Shown here one piece after another: positions 17,895-27,142 of a stretch of 43,006 bases of DNA. Within the stretch, counting starts at the first letter, position 1. The number at the start of each line of letters is the position of its first letter. The notes under the pieces were generated by a model. That model ran no database searches and was not told where the DNA came from. It saw nothing but the letters and a program-made list of their open reading frames with translations. The stretch covers positions 1-43,006 of the forward strand of contig NZ_JAAITA010000023.1 of NCBI RefSeq assembly GCF_013304445.1. The letters are read 5' to 3'. A program made the position numbers and the translations under genes. The stretch is from Blautia hansenii (GTDB lineage Bacteria > Bacillota > Clostridia > Lachnospirales > Lachnospiraceae).

Positions 17895-18092
17895 TCAAGC
17901 CTTTTTTTTCAATTCTCTGGTGTTTTTTTCCACCAGTCTGCGGGACAGCATGACCTGATGTTCGCAGCCCATGCATTTCAGACGGAAATCTGCTCCTACT
18001 CTCAGAATTTCCCACTCCTGACTGCCGCAGGGATGCTGCTTTTTCAGTTTTACAATGTCTCCCACTTCATAATCAAAATTTCTGTCTTTCAA
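17895..18092 (-). CDS. DUF951 family protein
   Basis: 65 aa. It matches the DUF951 pattern: YEVGDIVKLKKQHPCGSQEW, then WEILRVGADFRLKCMGCEHQ and MLSRRLVEK. The CGS and CxxC cysteines suggest zinc binding. The gene commonly sits next to rpsF in Firmicutes, as here. The start is TTG at 18092, with AAAGGAG ten bases before it. Function unknown, possibly nucleic-acid associated. Confidence 0.88.
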   Translation of the reverse strand: MKDRNFDYEVGDIVKLKKQHPCGSQEWEILRVGADFRLKCMGCEHQVMLSRRLVEKNTRELKKKA

Positions 18093-18120
18093 GATTTTGT
18101 TTCTCCTTTGGTTTCACTTT

Positions 18121-18855
18121 CTATTCTGTCCTCTTCTCTTCCAGATACCTGCAAACTTCACCAATAGGGGCATTGATAACCAAATCCGCAATACGGTCTC
18201 TGGGGGTTCTGTCCTTATTGATAACCACCAGATAACGTCCCCGGAAATCATCTATCAGCGAAGCTGCCGGATACACAGACAGAGACGTGCCGCCGATAAT
18301 CAGTACATCTGCTTCGGAAATAGCATGAACCGCTTCTGACAGCACCTTTTGGTCCAGTGCCTCTTCGTATAAAACCACATCCGGCTTAATCATGCCGCCG
18401 CAGGTTTCACATCTGGGCATGCCGCTGCTCTGCTTCACATATGAAAAATCATAAAAAGCGCCGCATTTCGTGCAGTGATTCCGGTAAACACTGCCGTGCA
18501 GTTCCAGAACTTTACGGCTTCCTGCCATCTGGTGCAGATTGTCGATATTCTGGGTAATCACAGCTTTCAATTTGCCTTCCTTCTCCAAATGTGCCAAATA
18601 CTTGTGGGCCGCGTTTGGCTTTGCGGTATCACACAACATTTTAGCCCGATAAAAGCGGTAAAATTCTTCGGGATTCCTTTGAAAAAAAGTATGGCTTAAA
18701 ATGGTTTCCGGCGGGTAATCCCACTGCTGGTGATACAGACCGTCTACACTTCTGAAGTCGGGAATCCCGCTTTCCGTGGACACGCCTGCCCCTCCGAAAA
18801 ACACCAGATTCTCTGTATGTGCAATGATTTCTCTCAGTTTTTCTACTGTTTCCAT
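18121..18855 (-). CDS. cobB: NAD-dependent protein deacylase (sirtuin)
   Basis: 244 aa. It removes acetyl or other acyl groups from lysines using NAD+. Motifs present: GGAGVSTESGIPDFRS (NAD binding), TQNIDNLH, the catalytic histidine in ELHGS, the zinc site CTKC...CETC, and GGTSLSVYPAAS. AAGGAGG precedes the ATG. It is followed by DUF951 28 bases later and preceded by the sortase in the same direction. Confidence 0.95.
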   Translation of the reverse strand: METVEKLREIIAHTENLVFFGGAGVSTESGIPDFRSVDGLYHQQWDYPPETILSHTFFQRNPEEFYRFYRAKMLCDTAKPNAAHKYLAHLEKEGKLKAVITQNIDNLHQMAGSRKVLELHGSVYRNHCTKCGAFYDFSYVKQSSGMPRCETCGGMIKPDVVLYEEALDQKVLSEAVHAISEADVLIIGGTSLSVYPAASLIDDFRGRYLVVINKDRTPRDRIADLVINAPIGEVCRYLEEKRTE

Positions 18856-18880
18856 ATGCCTGCCTCCTTACCATTCCTGC

Positions 18881-19684
18881 CTAATACGTTCCCTCTCTCT
18901 TGGCCTGCACCACAAAGCGGGTAGCGTCATTTCCCGTACAGGTGGAAAGAGTAATCACCTTATCCTCAGCCGTCACCTCTGTCTGGAAATCCACCAGGGA
19001 CTGGCTTTTCATCTTTTCCAGATAGGACGCAAACTGCTCATCCGGAGCGGAAAACAGGGTGTATACTTCTCCTGCCGCGTCTACCACATGGCTGCTGAAA
19101 ATTTCGTATCTGTAATTTTTATCCGGTGTGCAAATCCATATGTAACGTCCCGGAACGGATTCCTGGTCTTTAAAATGTTTTCTTAAAAGTCCGAACATGG
19201 AACCGTTTTTCATATTATGTCCGTAAATAATGGTATTGCAGTCTTCAAAATTGCTATTATTGGTATAGTCAATGAAAATGGAACCGGCGGCATTATAATT
19301 CCCTTCAAAGGTATGTTTCAGATAATACTCATTGTCCGTCCCCTTCATAATAGGGTAACTGATAGAAGTGCCTTCTATCTGAATCCAGCCGATAACATCC
19401 GGGTTAATGGCTTTTAGGCTGTCAAAATCCACCTGGGGCGGCACAGGCTTCGCTTCCTCTGCTTCCGGCTCAGTCTGGGTTTCCTCCTGCTCTTGCTCCG
19501 GTTCCGGCTCTGTTACGGTAACATATTCCCGCACTCTATTATATTCATCTGTTCCTGCCTTGTATTCCAGGAAGATTTTTCCAAGCTGGAAAGCGGAAAA
19601 CGCAAACACACCTATGGCAATCACTAAGATGAGATTGCGTATTATGTCCCCTGCTGTCCGTTTTTTCTTTTCTTTTTTGCTCAT
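18881..19684 (-). CDS. srtB: Class B sortase
   Basis: 267 aa. It is a membrane-anchored transpeptidase that attaches proteins to the cell wall. One N-terminal membrane segment (about 16-34) is followed by a Glu/Pro/Thr-rich stalk (55-85) and the catalytic domain. The catalytic residues are H156 in YGHNM, C249 in TLSTCTG and R256 in ATRF. The start lies three bases after the stop of the zinc-ribbon protein gene, so the two are co-transcribed. No protein with a clear sortase B sorting signal is encoded nearby. Confidence 0.93.
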   Translation of the reverse strand: MSKKEKKKRTAGDIIRNLILVIAIGVFAFSAFQLGKIFLEYKAGTDEYNRVREYVTVTEPEPEQEQEETQTEPEAEEAKPVPPQVDFDSLKAINPDVIGWIQIEGTSISYPIMKGTDNEYYLKHTFEGNYNAAGSIFIDYTNNSNFEDCNTIIYGHNMKNGSMFGLLRKHFKDQESVPGRYIWICTPDKNYRYEIFSSHVVDAAGEVYTLFSAPDEQFASYLEKMKSQSLVDFQTEVTAEDKVITLSTCTGNDATRFVVQAKREGTY

Positions 19685-19686
19685 GT

Positions 19687-20859
19687 TTATTCCTGTCCCT
19701 CATATCCTGTAGTATTTTCGTAAATTCCCATATAATCTTCCCCCGAAATTTCCGGACTGGGAACCAGTCTTACACTGATATCTGTGGTAATCTTCGTTCC
19801 TTCAGGCAATATCATGCTTTTATAGGAGGAAAAATAATTGGGATTTTCCTGTGTAGGGTTTGTTTCCAGTAAAAGGACACTGTCCAGGAACAGTCCCTCT
19901 TTTTCTTCATCCAGCTTCATCTCTAAAAGTCCAAATTCCGCCCCTGTGCTTTCTATATCATATACACCGGCCGGAAAATCCTGTCCCACAACAACCTCCG
20001 TCCCTGTCTCAATTTCCACACTCTCTGTAAGAGGGTTCGCCATTTTTTCTGTCATAGCCTCTGTCTGGGCATTCTGTGTAGAAAAAGCCACCGGATTCAT
20101 TCCCGTAACGCTGACAAGCGTACCGGCAAACAGCTTTTGTCCTTGGGCAGCGTCTGTATCATATTCCTCCGTTCCGAAAGAATACGAAGCATATACTGCA
20201 TGATTTACATCACGAATTGCACAGGAACTGCCCTCTTCCCCTGTAATCACATACTCTCCTTCCGGAATGTCTGTGCCAACCACATACAGCCCTGCCGGGA
20301 GCGCCTGCTCCCAGGTATCTCCTATAGGCGAAATCTGGTCTTCTATATACTGGTAAGGGTCATACTCCTCCATAAAATCATCGTAGTTCTCCCCCTGTGT
20401 ATCTGTTTCCAAATAGGAATCCGACTCATGGGATTGAGAAACTCCCACTATACACAGTATCACGATAAGAATAAACATTCCCAAAAAGAACACCATGAGA
20501 CCACTTCTTCCCTTGTTCCCTCTCCGGGCTGCACTATTACTCCTTAGTGACGCATAAGGCCCGGCAGAAGCATACGGTCCGGCTGCTGTACGCGTTCCGG
20601 AAGGCGGGTAAACCTGCTGCTTTAACGGCTGTTTCTCTCCTGGAGAGGTTTCGGGCTGCTGCAAAACTTCTTGTCTTTCCTCCCTCTGCCCCTGTGCCTG
20701 AGGTTCCTTTGCCGCAGATTCCCGTGTCTGATATTGCCCTCGATTCAGAACACCGGTATACATATCATCACACTTACGGTTATCCATACCACATTCCATA
20801 CAGATTCCGTTTCTTAACTTTCCGCCGCAGAGGCTGCATTCATTTTTTCGATTCCCCAT
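19687..20859 (-). CDS. Zinc-ribbon, single-pass membrane protein with extracellular region
   Basis: 390 aa. An N-terminal zinc ribbon (C8, C11, C20, C23) is followed by a Gln/Pro-rich linker with a repeated AGPYAS, one membrane segment at about 120-142, and an extracellular region of about 245 residues. The outer region has two similar beta-type units, each with an AG.Y/VG.D(I/F)P.G.Y pattern (ALPAGLYVVGTDIPEGEY and VVVGQDFPAGVYDIES). The frame opens at 20901, but AAGGAG sets the ATG at 20859. It is in an operon with sortase B, so it may be a surface sensor or a sortase partner. Function unknown. Confidence 0.78.
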   Translation of the reverse strand: MGNRKNECSLCGGKLRNGICMECGMDNRKCDDMYTGVLNRGQYQTRESAAKEPQAQGQREERQEVLQQPETSPGEKQPLKQQVYPPSGTRTAAGPYASAGPYASLRSNSAARRGNKGRSGLMVFFLGMFILIVILCIVGVSQSHESDSYLETDTQGENYDDFMEEYDPYQYIEDQISPIGDTWEQALPAGLYVVGTDIPEGEYVITGEEGSSCAIRDVNHAVYASYSFGTEEYDTDAAQGQKLFAGTLVSVTGMNPVAFSTQNAQTEAMTEKMANPLTESVEIETGTEVVVGQDFPAGVYDIESTGAEFGLLEMKLDEEKEGLFLDSVLLLETNPTQENPNYFSSYKSMILPEGTKITTDISVRLVPSPEISGEDYMGIYENTTGYEGQE

Positions 20860-20968
20860 AGGCCAACTCCTTCCCCATATAGAATTCAGTTTTTGTAACA
20901 CTTTATCTTATTATAACATTCCGATTGCAGTTCCGTCATTCTTTTTCTTTCTGTTTCTGCAAATTTTT

Positions 20969-21003
20969 AAAGGGCTTCCCTCCTTGCGGAGAAGAAACCC
21001 TTT
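20969..21003 (-). terminator. Terminator of the GH120-like gene
   Basis: AAAGGG...CCCTTT outer stem (20969-20974 with 20998-21003) with an inner TTCTCC/GGAGGGAA helix and a GCAA loop on the minus strand. It lies 11 bases past the stop. Confidence 0.7.
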
Positions 21004-21014
21004 CTTGTCTCTCT

Positions 21015-23081
21015 TTATTTGATTTTGCTTCGATTGTTTTCCCAGACAAATGCTTCCAGATTTTCTCCACTGACTGCCGGTCCCGGAAGCGCAGATAAGC
21101 CTCTGTGATTTCCGAAATAGTCCTCATTCAGAATAAGGTCGGTTCCGTCCGGATTTTCATATCGTTCTTCCGGCTCAAACGCCTCACCCAGAATATCGCT
21201 GTTGATAATACCGTCTTGCATCCCCTCCAGAAATTCATAAACATTGGTTTTCACTTTACAGTTTCCCTTTTCTTCCGTCAGCTTCACAAAGACCTCATGC
21301 TCGGTATCCACCAGCTTGTTTTCCTCCCGGTTCCACGGTTTTGCGCCATTAAAATATGCATTACCATCAATCCAGACAGGCAGGTGGTCAAAATGGGCGT
21401 GCATCAGTTCATGCATGGTATCCATATCCGCTCTTTCACCCAGCTTAAATTTGGCAATCCATTCCTCATATGTGGGATACCCATTAAAAACAAAGCTTCC
21501 CACATCCAGCTTTTCCGTATCCGGAAGTACCATGTCTGCCGGAATTCTCTCTTGGGGCGTCCAGTTTTGTATAAAAATGTTGTTGTAAATCCGGTTGTCC
21601 CCATGAAGAATGGTCATAAAGCCTGCCACCTCTGTGCGGTGTTTGATGTGATAAGGGGTGTAACGGGGCTGATTCTTACCGTTGGCTGTCATATCTGTGC
21701 CAACGCCCACTGCTGAAAAGGAGCCGCAAATCAGATTGTGTACCAAAGCCACACCCTGGGTAGCCCAGCGCAGCGCTGTTCTGGACAAAAGGAAATTATT
21801 GTCCACCAAAATAGGTCCATGTCCCACTTCGATAAACAAATCCATGCCAAATCCCATGCCATTGTCTTTCATAGGAAGAAATTCCGGCAGGAAGTTGTCA
21901 TGAAGCAGATTCTGGGTGATTCTGGTTCCCTGGGCCTGCCAGTCTGTCCAAATCCCCATGGTGCAGTGGTGAATGTGATTTCTTCTGAAAATCACATCAA
22001 TTGCCGCATGGAATTTAATTCCTGCCACTTCAGCCCCGGTCAGCTGCTGCATGTTGTTAATATGATGAATGTGGTTGTCTTCAATAATAGAAAAGACACA
22101 GCCCATACGCCCTACAATTCCCGCCTGTCCGCAGTCGTGGATATGGCAGCGGCGCACAATATGAGAACCCACAGTTTCTTTGGTCCAGCCGTCATACTGG
22201 GCAATACATACCGCATCCCGTTCCATCTGGGTAGGGCTTTTCACATGTTTGCGGGTAAAATAATTGTCATTCTCCTTCTCTGTCTGATGATAATTTCCCA
22301 GAGAAATCCCGCAGCACTTGCTGTTGGAAATGTCACAGTCCTCAATAATCCAGCCCTTGCTCCAGTGCGCGCCAATCATACCGTCCTGATAGGCAGCCGG
22401 AGGCGCCCAGTTCGTCGCTGCCTTGCTAACCTGAAATCCGCTTAAAGTAATGTATCCCACGCCCTTTTTGTCCGGCATGAAACAGTTGCGGCGCACATTA
22501 ATTTCCACATTTTCCTCATTGGGATTTTTACCCTGGAAGTTGGCATAAATCACGGTTTCCCTGCCGTCCTGCTCTGTGTACCATTTGTATATGGAATATT
22601 CCGGTTCCCAGGAAGCCGGAAACACTTCTCCTTTTAGACATTCTTCCAAAGTTGCGGTCTCGTACAGCATACGGTCATCTAAATATACTGCGCCTCTGTG
22701 CATATCCGTAAATTTTCCGGTTTGCGGGTCTTTGGGTGAGAAATACCAGTCCCCCTCCACAATTTCTGTGTAGGGATTATAAGCTCCGAACACACCGTTC
22801 TCTATGCGAAGCACCCAAGTGTTTCCTCCATAGTGTTTCCAGCCCTTTGCCTCCTCTGCACCGGTGATAACCGCGCCCAGCGGTTCTGTAGAACGGTACA
22901 CGATTCTGGCGTCCTCCCGCCCTGCATTTACAGGATTAACGTATTCCCGGTAAATGCCCGGAGCCACCAGCACTTCGTCTCCTGCTTCTGCCACCTTTGC
23001 AGCATCGTTGATGTGTTTAAAAGGCATTTCCTTACTTCCGTTTCCCTGGCGGGAAGCTTTTTGATTTACATAAATCTTCAT
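21015..23081 (-). CDS. GH120-like beta-xylosidase (right-handed beta-helix)
   Basis: 688 aa with no signal peptide, so probably cytoplasmic. The whole length is right-handed parallel beta-helix, with many DNHIHH/NNIFIQN-type turns. The segments MGIWTDWQAQGTRITQNLL and DLFIEVGHGPILVDNN closely match my recollection of GH120 xylosidases (XylC type), giving D380 as the probable nucleophile and E418 as the acid/base. The two are 38 residues apart because of an extra Pro/Met/Gly-rich loop (398-412). It would release xylose from imported xylo-oligosaccharides. A strong GGAGGG site precedes the ATG. The AraC-type gene upstream is the likely regulator. Another carbohydrate linkage is possible. Confidence 0.75.
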   Translation of the reverse strand: MKIYVNQKASRQGNGSKEMPFKHINDAAKVAEAGDEVLVAPGIYREYVNPVNAGREDARIVYRSTEPLGAVITGAEEAKGWKHYGGNTWVLRIENGVFGAYNPYTEIVEGDWYFSPKDPQTGKFTDMHRGAVYLDDRMLYETATLEECLKGEVFPASWEPEYSIYKWYTEQDGRETVIYANFQGKNPNEENVEINVRRNCFMPDKKGVGYITLSGFQVSKAATNWAPPAAYQDGMIGAHWSKGWIIEDCDISNSKCCGISLGNYHQTEKENDNYFTRKHVKSPTQMERDAVCIAQYDGWTKETVGSHIVRRCHIHDCGQAGIVGRMGCVFSIIEDNHIHHINNMQQLTGAEVAGIKFHAAIDVIFRRNHIHHCTMGIWTDWQAQGTRITQNLLHDNFLPEFLPMKDNGMGFGMDLFIEVGHGPILVDNNFLLSRTALRWATQGVALVHNLICGSFSAVGVGTDMTANGKNQPRYTPYHIKHRTEVAGFMTILHGDNRIYNNIFIQNWTPQERIPADMVLPDTEKLDVGSFVFNGYPTYEEWIAKFKLGERADMDTMHELMHAHFDHLPVWIDGNAYFNGAKPWNREENKLVDTEHEVFVKLTEEKGNCKVKTNVYEFLEGMQDGIINSDILGEAFEPEERYENPDGTDLILNEDYFGNHRGLSALPGPAVSGENLEAFVWENNRSKIK

Positions 23082-23127
23082 GATTTTCCCTCCTGCTTTC
23101 GCAATTCTTATAGGAACATTGTATGGC

Positions 23128-23141
23128 TTTTTCCGGAAAAA
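23128..23141. promoter_or_regulatory. 14-bp palindrome upstream of the GH120-like gene
   Basis: TTTTTCCGGAAAAA is a perfect palindrome about 47 bases upstream of the start codon, in the gap between the AraC gene and the glycosidase. It is a candidate operator. Confidence 0.35.
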
Positions 23142-23187
23142 AGTTTATAAAAACCAGGATATTTCTTTCACAGAACCGGATATATTT

Positions 23188-24354
23188 TTAAAAATCAGTC
23201 TGCCTGTTTTTTTCTCTGTATTCTTTGGGAGACTGGTGCATTCTTTTACGAAAAGCCCTACTGAAATGACTGACGCTTCCATAGTGGAGATACTCGGCAA
23301 TCTCCTGAATTTGACGGTCAGAATATTTTAACAGGTTGCAGGCAGCCTCTGTCTTTACATTGGCAATGTATTCGGTAATGGAAATCCCTTCGTGTTTTTT
23401 AAACAGCTTTTGCAAATATTCTTTGGAAATTCCAGACGCTTCTGCCAGTTCCTGAATGGAAATTCTGCCAAACCGCTTTGTGAGAATATTCTTTTTCGCC
23501 TCCTCCACATGAAAATTGACAGCGCTCTCCTTCTTGTGAGCAGCTACCAGACGTGCAAAATAAAGCTGACTTTCCCGGCGCAGACGATTCATTTCAAATA
23601 TGGTTTTACATTCAGACAGTTTTTTCAGATAAATGTCATTGTTGATAAAGCCTTCCGCAGAGCTTAGTCCTCCTTCAATGGCGGCTCTGGCTGCCAGAGA
23701 AATACTGATAACAGCCATATACTCCTCATTTTTCTTCAAATCCTCTATGAGTACGGGATGGGATGGAGTATGATACAATTCCCTGTTTTTCAGATACTCC
23801 ACATCCCCGGCTTTGATGTGGTCATATAAAACCTGCTCTTCTATATAAGTGTGGTTTTTCTGAAAGGCATCCAGTTGGCGCAGTTCTTCGTTGACAATCA
23901 GATTGCGGTTTTCTTTGTCTTTGGTCTGAAACATTTTCCCGTCCAGAAGCTGCATACTCTCCTCTTCCGATAAGGCCTTTCCCATGAAAAATCCCAGTAT
24001 TGCACACAAATCCTCTAACTGGCAGGGAGGACATTCCCGTATCCCGCGGCTCCGGATAAAATTTCTGCCTTGAAAGTTGTCCGTCTTCCCATAGGAAAAA
24101 GGCCCCAGGATAAAATATTCCTCCTCTCCTTTGCAACCGCACAGGGCAATGGGGACATGGGTATCATAGGGCAGAAAATACACGGATTCCTGGTGCAGAC
24201 ATTCTTTCAATTCATCAAATTTTTCCTGTTCAAAAGACTCCGGCTGCTCCAAAACGGCAGGGAAACTTTCCTGCAAATCCCAGGTCTGGTTGTACACAGC
24301 CACCGGGATTCTGCTGAGGCGGAACAGGAGTTTTATGGTATTTTTTTCGTACAT
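23188..24354 (-). CDS. AraC-family regulator with large N-terminal sensor
   Basis: 388 aa. The C-terminal AraC helix-turn-helix pair is clear (RISIQELAEASGISKEYLQK and QIQEIAEYLHYGSVSHFSRA, ending FRKRMHQSPKEYR). The N-terminal 280 residues are not a simple cupin and resemble the sensor of YSIRK/HTH-type or PocR-like regulators, with CGC and CPPC cysteine pairs. AAAAGGAG precedes the ATG. It lies between the GH13 and GH120 genes in the same direction and probably controls one or both. Confidence 0.85.
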   Translation of the reverse strand: MYEKNTIKLLFRLSRIPVAVYNQTWDLQESFPAVLEQPESFEQEKFDELKECLHQESVYFLPYDTHVPIALCGCKGEEEYFILGPFSYGKTDNFQGRNFIRSRGIRECPPCQLEDLCAILGFFMGKALSEEESMQLLDGKMFQTKDKENRNLIVNEELRQLDAFQKNHTYIEEQVLYDHIKAGDVEYLKNRELYHTPSHPVLIEDLKKNEEYMAVISISLAARAAIEGGLSSAEGFINNDIYLKKLSECKTIFEMNRLRRESQLYFARLVAAHKKESAVNFHVEEAKKNILTKRFGRISIQELAEASGISKEYLQKLFKKHEGISITEYIANVKTEAACNLLKYSDRQIQEIAEYLHYGSVSHFSRAFRKRMHQSPKEYREKNRQTDF

Positions 24355-24394
24355 GAGAGGACTCCTTTTGGGTTCATTGCCATCAGTATATCAT

Positions 24395-24432
24395 AAAAGT
24401 GCCCGGGAGTATCATTTCTCCAGGACACTTTT
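24395..24432 (-). terminator. Terminator of the GH13 gene
   Basis: A 15-bp stem with G-U pairs (24395-24409 with 24418-24432) ending in TTTTAT on the minus strand, just past the stop. Confidence 0.8.
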
Positions 24433-24446
24433 CCACATTTTCACTC

Positions 24447-26123
24447 TTAATTCTGTTTCATTTCCAACACGACAGCCTGATACCCTTCCAGAATCAGCTC
24501 TTTCCCCTCCAGTTTCATGTCCGGATAGTTATTGAGCAGTATGTTCTCCACTTCTGCAGGCAGGGTCACGCTCTGTCTCTCTCTCTGAAAGTTTCCAATA
24601 ACCAGCATGTCTTTGTCTGCCTTTCTGTGGTAAGCCATAAGATTATGCCGTTCCTCTTCAAAGGGAATCACGTCTCCGTACACAAAAGTTTCCTTATATT
24701 CCGGAGTTTTTCTTAAAGCAGTCATCTTTTTATAAAAGGCAAGCACGGAGTTTTCGTCTGTTTCCTGGGCAGCTACGTTAATTTGGGTATAGTTGGGATT
24801 GACCATAAGCCACGGTATACCTGTGGTAAATCCTGCATTTTTTTCATCGTTCCACTGCACCGGAGTTCTGGCATTGTCCCGGTTGTAAAGGGAAACGATT
24901 TTCAAGGCCTCCTCTTTGGTATAGCCTGCATCCAGACATACCTGATACTGATCAAGGGCACTGATGTCGTCTATTTTTTCAATGGGAATCACACCCAGGT
25001 TTTCCATACCGATTTCCTGTCCCTGATAAATAAAAGGCAGTCCTCTCATAAAGAAATACAGCGCAGCCAGCATCTTCTTGCTTTCGTCGCACAAATCGCC
25101 TTCCGGAATATAATAGCTTACCCCACGGGGTTCATCATGATTCTCAATAATATTAGAATAAAAGCCCACGTCTCCTATTTTTTTCTGGGAATGAAAATAA
25201 CACTGTTTGTACGCGTCCGGAGTAATACGCTCATTGGCATACCAGCCTTTATCATTCTTGCCCCAGGAAGTTGTGGCAAAATCAAAAATAGAGGAAAAAT
25301 ATCCATTGTCTCCGATAAAATCAGGAAGTTCTTCTTCCTTTTCGTTAAATACCTCTCCTACGGCAAAAGAATCGTGGGGTTGAAAGGTACGTCTGTTCAT
25401 TTCTCCCAGAAATTCCCCCACCCCTTTTGCATCTGCCAACATGAGGGACATATCGCTTAAACCATCAGCACGGTCAGAAGGATAGTCCTGATAGGGCAGT
25501 TTTTTCTTAATATTGATAATGGCATCAATGCGGAATCCCCCCAGTCCCTTATCCAGCCACCAGTTAATATTTTTGTAGACTTCTTCCCGAACCTCCGGAT
25601 TCTCCCAATTCAAATCCGGCTGTTTTTTGTGGAATGCATGCAGATACTGCTTATCCTCATGTCCCGGCAGGGGTTCCCACACGGAACCGCCGAAGTAGCT
25701 TCTCCAGTTGCAGGGACGTTCTCCCTCTTTGCGGTCTTCTATGTAGAAAAAGTTTCCGTACTTGCCTTCCGGGTCTTCGCAGGCTTTTTCAAACCACTCG
25801 TGCTCATCGGAACAGTGATTTACCACAAGGTCCATTAAAATATACATATCTCTTTTTTTTGCTTCTGCAATCAGGCATTCCATATCTTCCAGTGTGCCAA
25901 AAGCCGGGTCAATATTATAATAATCCGAAATATCATAGCCCTGGTCTGCGAATGGAGAAGGATACATGGGAGAAATCCATATAATATCCACTCCTAAATC
26001 TTTTAAGTAATCCAGCTTGCTGATGATTCCGGGAATGTCTCCGACTCCGTCTCCATTGGAATCATAAAAGCTCTTTGGATAAATCTGATACGCTACTTTA
26101 TCATGCCACCATTTCTTTGTCAT
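24447..26123 (-). CDS. GH13 alpha-glucosidase (oligo-1,6-glucosidase family)
   Basis: 558 aa, cytoplasmic. It is a GH13 subfamily 31-type enzyme that releases glucose from short malto- or isomalto-oligosaccharides. Seen: WWHDKVAYQIYPKSFYDSNG, DLVVNHCSDEH, the nucleophile Asp in GGFRIDAI, the acid Glu in AVGEVFN and the third acid in IENHDEPR. Ala follows the nucleophile where isomaltases usually have Val, hinting at some alpha-1,4 activity (inference). The start at 26123 has GGAGG upstream; two codons earlier a TTG is also in frame. A TATAAT at 26166-26171 with a poor -35 fits an activator-dependent promoter. Confidence 0.93.
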   Translation of the reverse strand: MTKKWWHDKVAYQIYPKSFYDSNGDGVGDIPGIISKLDYLKDLGVDIIWISPMYPSPFADQGYDISDYYNIDPAFGTLEDMECLIAEAKKRDMYILMDLVVNHCSDEHEWFEKACEDPEGKYGNFFYIEDRKEGERPCNWRSYFGGSVWEPLPGHEDKQYLHAFHKKQPDLNWENPEVREEVYKNINWWLDKGLGGFRIDAIINIKKKLPYQDYPSDRADGLSDMSLMLADAKGVGEFLGEMNRRTFQPHDSFAVGEVFNEKEEELPDFIGDNGYFSSIFDFATTSWGKNDKGWYANERITPDAYKQCYFHSQKKIGDVGFYSNIIENHDEPRGVSYYIPEGDLCDESKKMLAALYFFMRGLPFIYQGQEIGMENLGVIPIEKIDDISALDQYQVCLDAGYTKEEALKIVSLYNRDNARTPVQWNDEKNAGFTTGIPWLMVNPNYTQINVAAQETDENSVLAFYKKMTALRKTPEYKETFVYGDVIPFEEERHNLMAYHRKADKDMLVIGNFQRERQSVTLPAEVENILLNNYPDMKLEGKELILEGYQAVVLEMKQN

Positions 26124-26221
26124 AATCAATACCTCCGTCGTTTGCGTATGTTCTTTATGAGTTCTATTATAATGTGCAGAGACACAAAAATCTTACGAAT
26201 ATTTGATTTAAAACTACGATA

Positions 26222-27142
26222 TTATGACTTTCCATCCACATAATGCTTTCGATACTGAAGGGGTGTAAGTCCGGTGTCCTTCTTGAATTCCCGAAGAAAA
26301 TTCCCCAGATTGTAAAAGCCGCAGTCCAGACAAATCTCCATAACTGCCATGTCCGTGGTCTGCAAAAGAATAATGGCCTGCTTAATCCGATATGCATTCA
26401 GATAAGATATCGGGGACTTTCCCAGCGCTTTTTTGAAAAAGCGGCAAAAATACTGTTCGTTCATGTTGGCCTGCTGCGCCAAATCCCGGATATAGATTTT
26501 CTCCTGATAATGGGAACGGATAAAATCCAAAGCAGACTTAATAATTTCCACCCGGTAATCGTCCTCCTTTTCCGGTTCCGTCAACAGGGAATACGACGAA
26601 AACACAGCCAGCATATTCAGCAGTCCGGCACGAATAAAAAGCTGAGAGGACAAATTCTCCGTAACGGTCTGTCCCTCTTCCGAAAGGAAAGAACCAGTCT
26701 CATGAAAAATGCGCAGAATCTCCATGTACTCCTGCCGCACTCTGGCAAAAGTAGGCGACGCCCCAGCCAGATATCTTGGAAGGCGGATACCTCCTTTGGA
26801 CAAAGGCTGCAGCAGCCGGGTCTGTGCCATATCATAATGTTCGAAGCTGAGAATCCTGGGATGAAAAAGGACCGCAGACTCCAGCCCCTGTGTCAAAGGC
26901 TCAATGGAATGCAGTTCGCCGGGATTGATAAAGTAAAAGCATTCTTCCTGAATCCGAAAAGTCTCCATATTAATACGAAGCAGAAACTCTCCCTTTCCAA
27001 AATAAAGAATTTCGATTTCATCATGCCAATGGTGTTTTACCCCCTTCCAGGAACAGGTTTCCTCCACCTCGTAAAGCCCGCAGGGAAAAACGGCTGTTCC
27101 ATGGTCTTTCTGCTCTTTCAACCTGGAAGTATCTGCCATCAT
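26222..27142 (-). CDS. AraC-family regulator (cupin type)
   Basis: 306 aa. The N-terminal cupin sensor (KHHWHDEIEILYFGKGEFLL, then FYFINPGELHSIEP) is followed by a C-terminal AraC double helix-turn-helix (IYIRDLAQQANMNEQYFCRF, MEICLDCGFYNLGNFLREFK). The frame is open to 27211, but the ATG at 27142 overlaps the stop of the DUF1275 gene as ATGA and has GGAG upstream, so translation is coupled. The GH13 gene starts 98 bases downstream and is the likely target. Confidence 0.88.
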   Translation of the reverse strand: MMADTSRLKEQKDHGTAVFPCGLYEVEETCSWKGVKHHWHDEIEILYFGKGEFLLRINMETFRIQEECFYFINPGELHSIEPLTQGLESAVLFHPRILSFEHYDMAQTRLLQPLSKGGIRLPRYLAGASPTFARVRQEYMEILRIFHETGSFLSEEGQTVTENLSSQLFIRAGLLNMLAVFSSYSLLTEPEKEDDYRVEIIKSALDFIRSHYQEKIYIRDLAQQANMNEQYFCRFFKKALGKSPISYLNAYRIKQAIILLQTTDMAVMEICLDCGFYNLGNFLREFKKDTGLTPLQYRKHYVDGKS

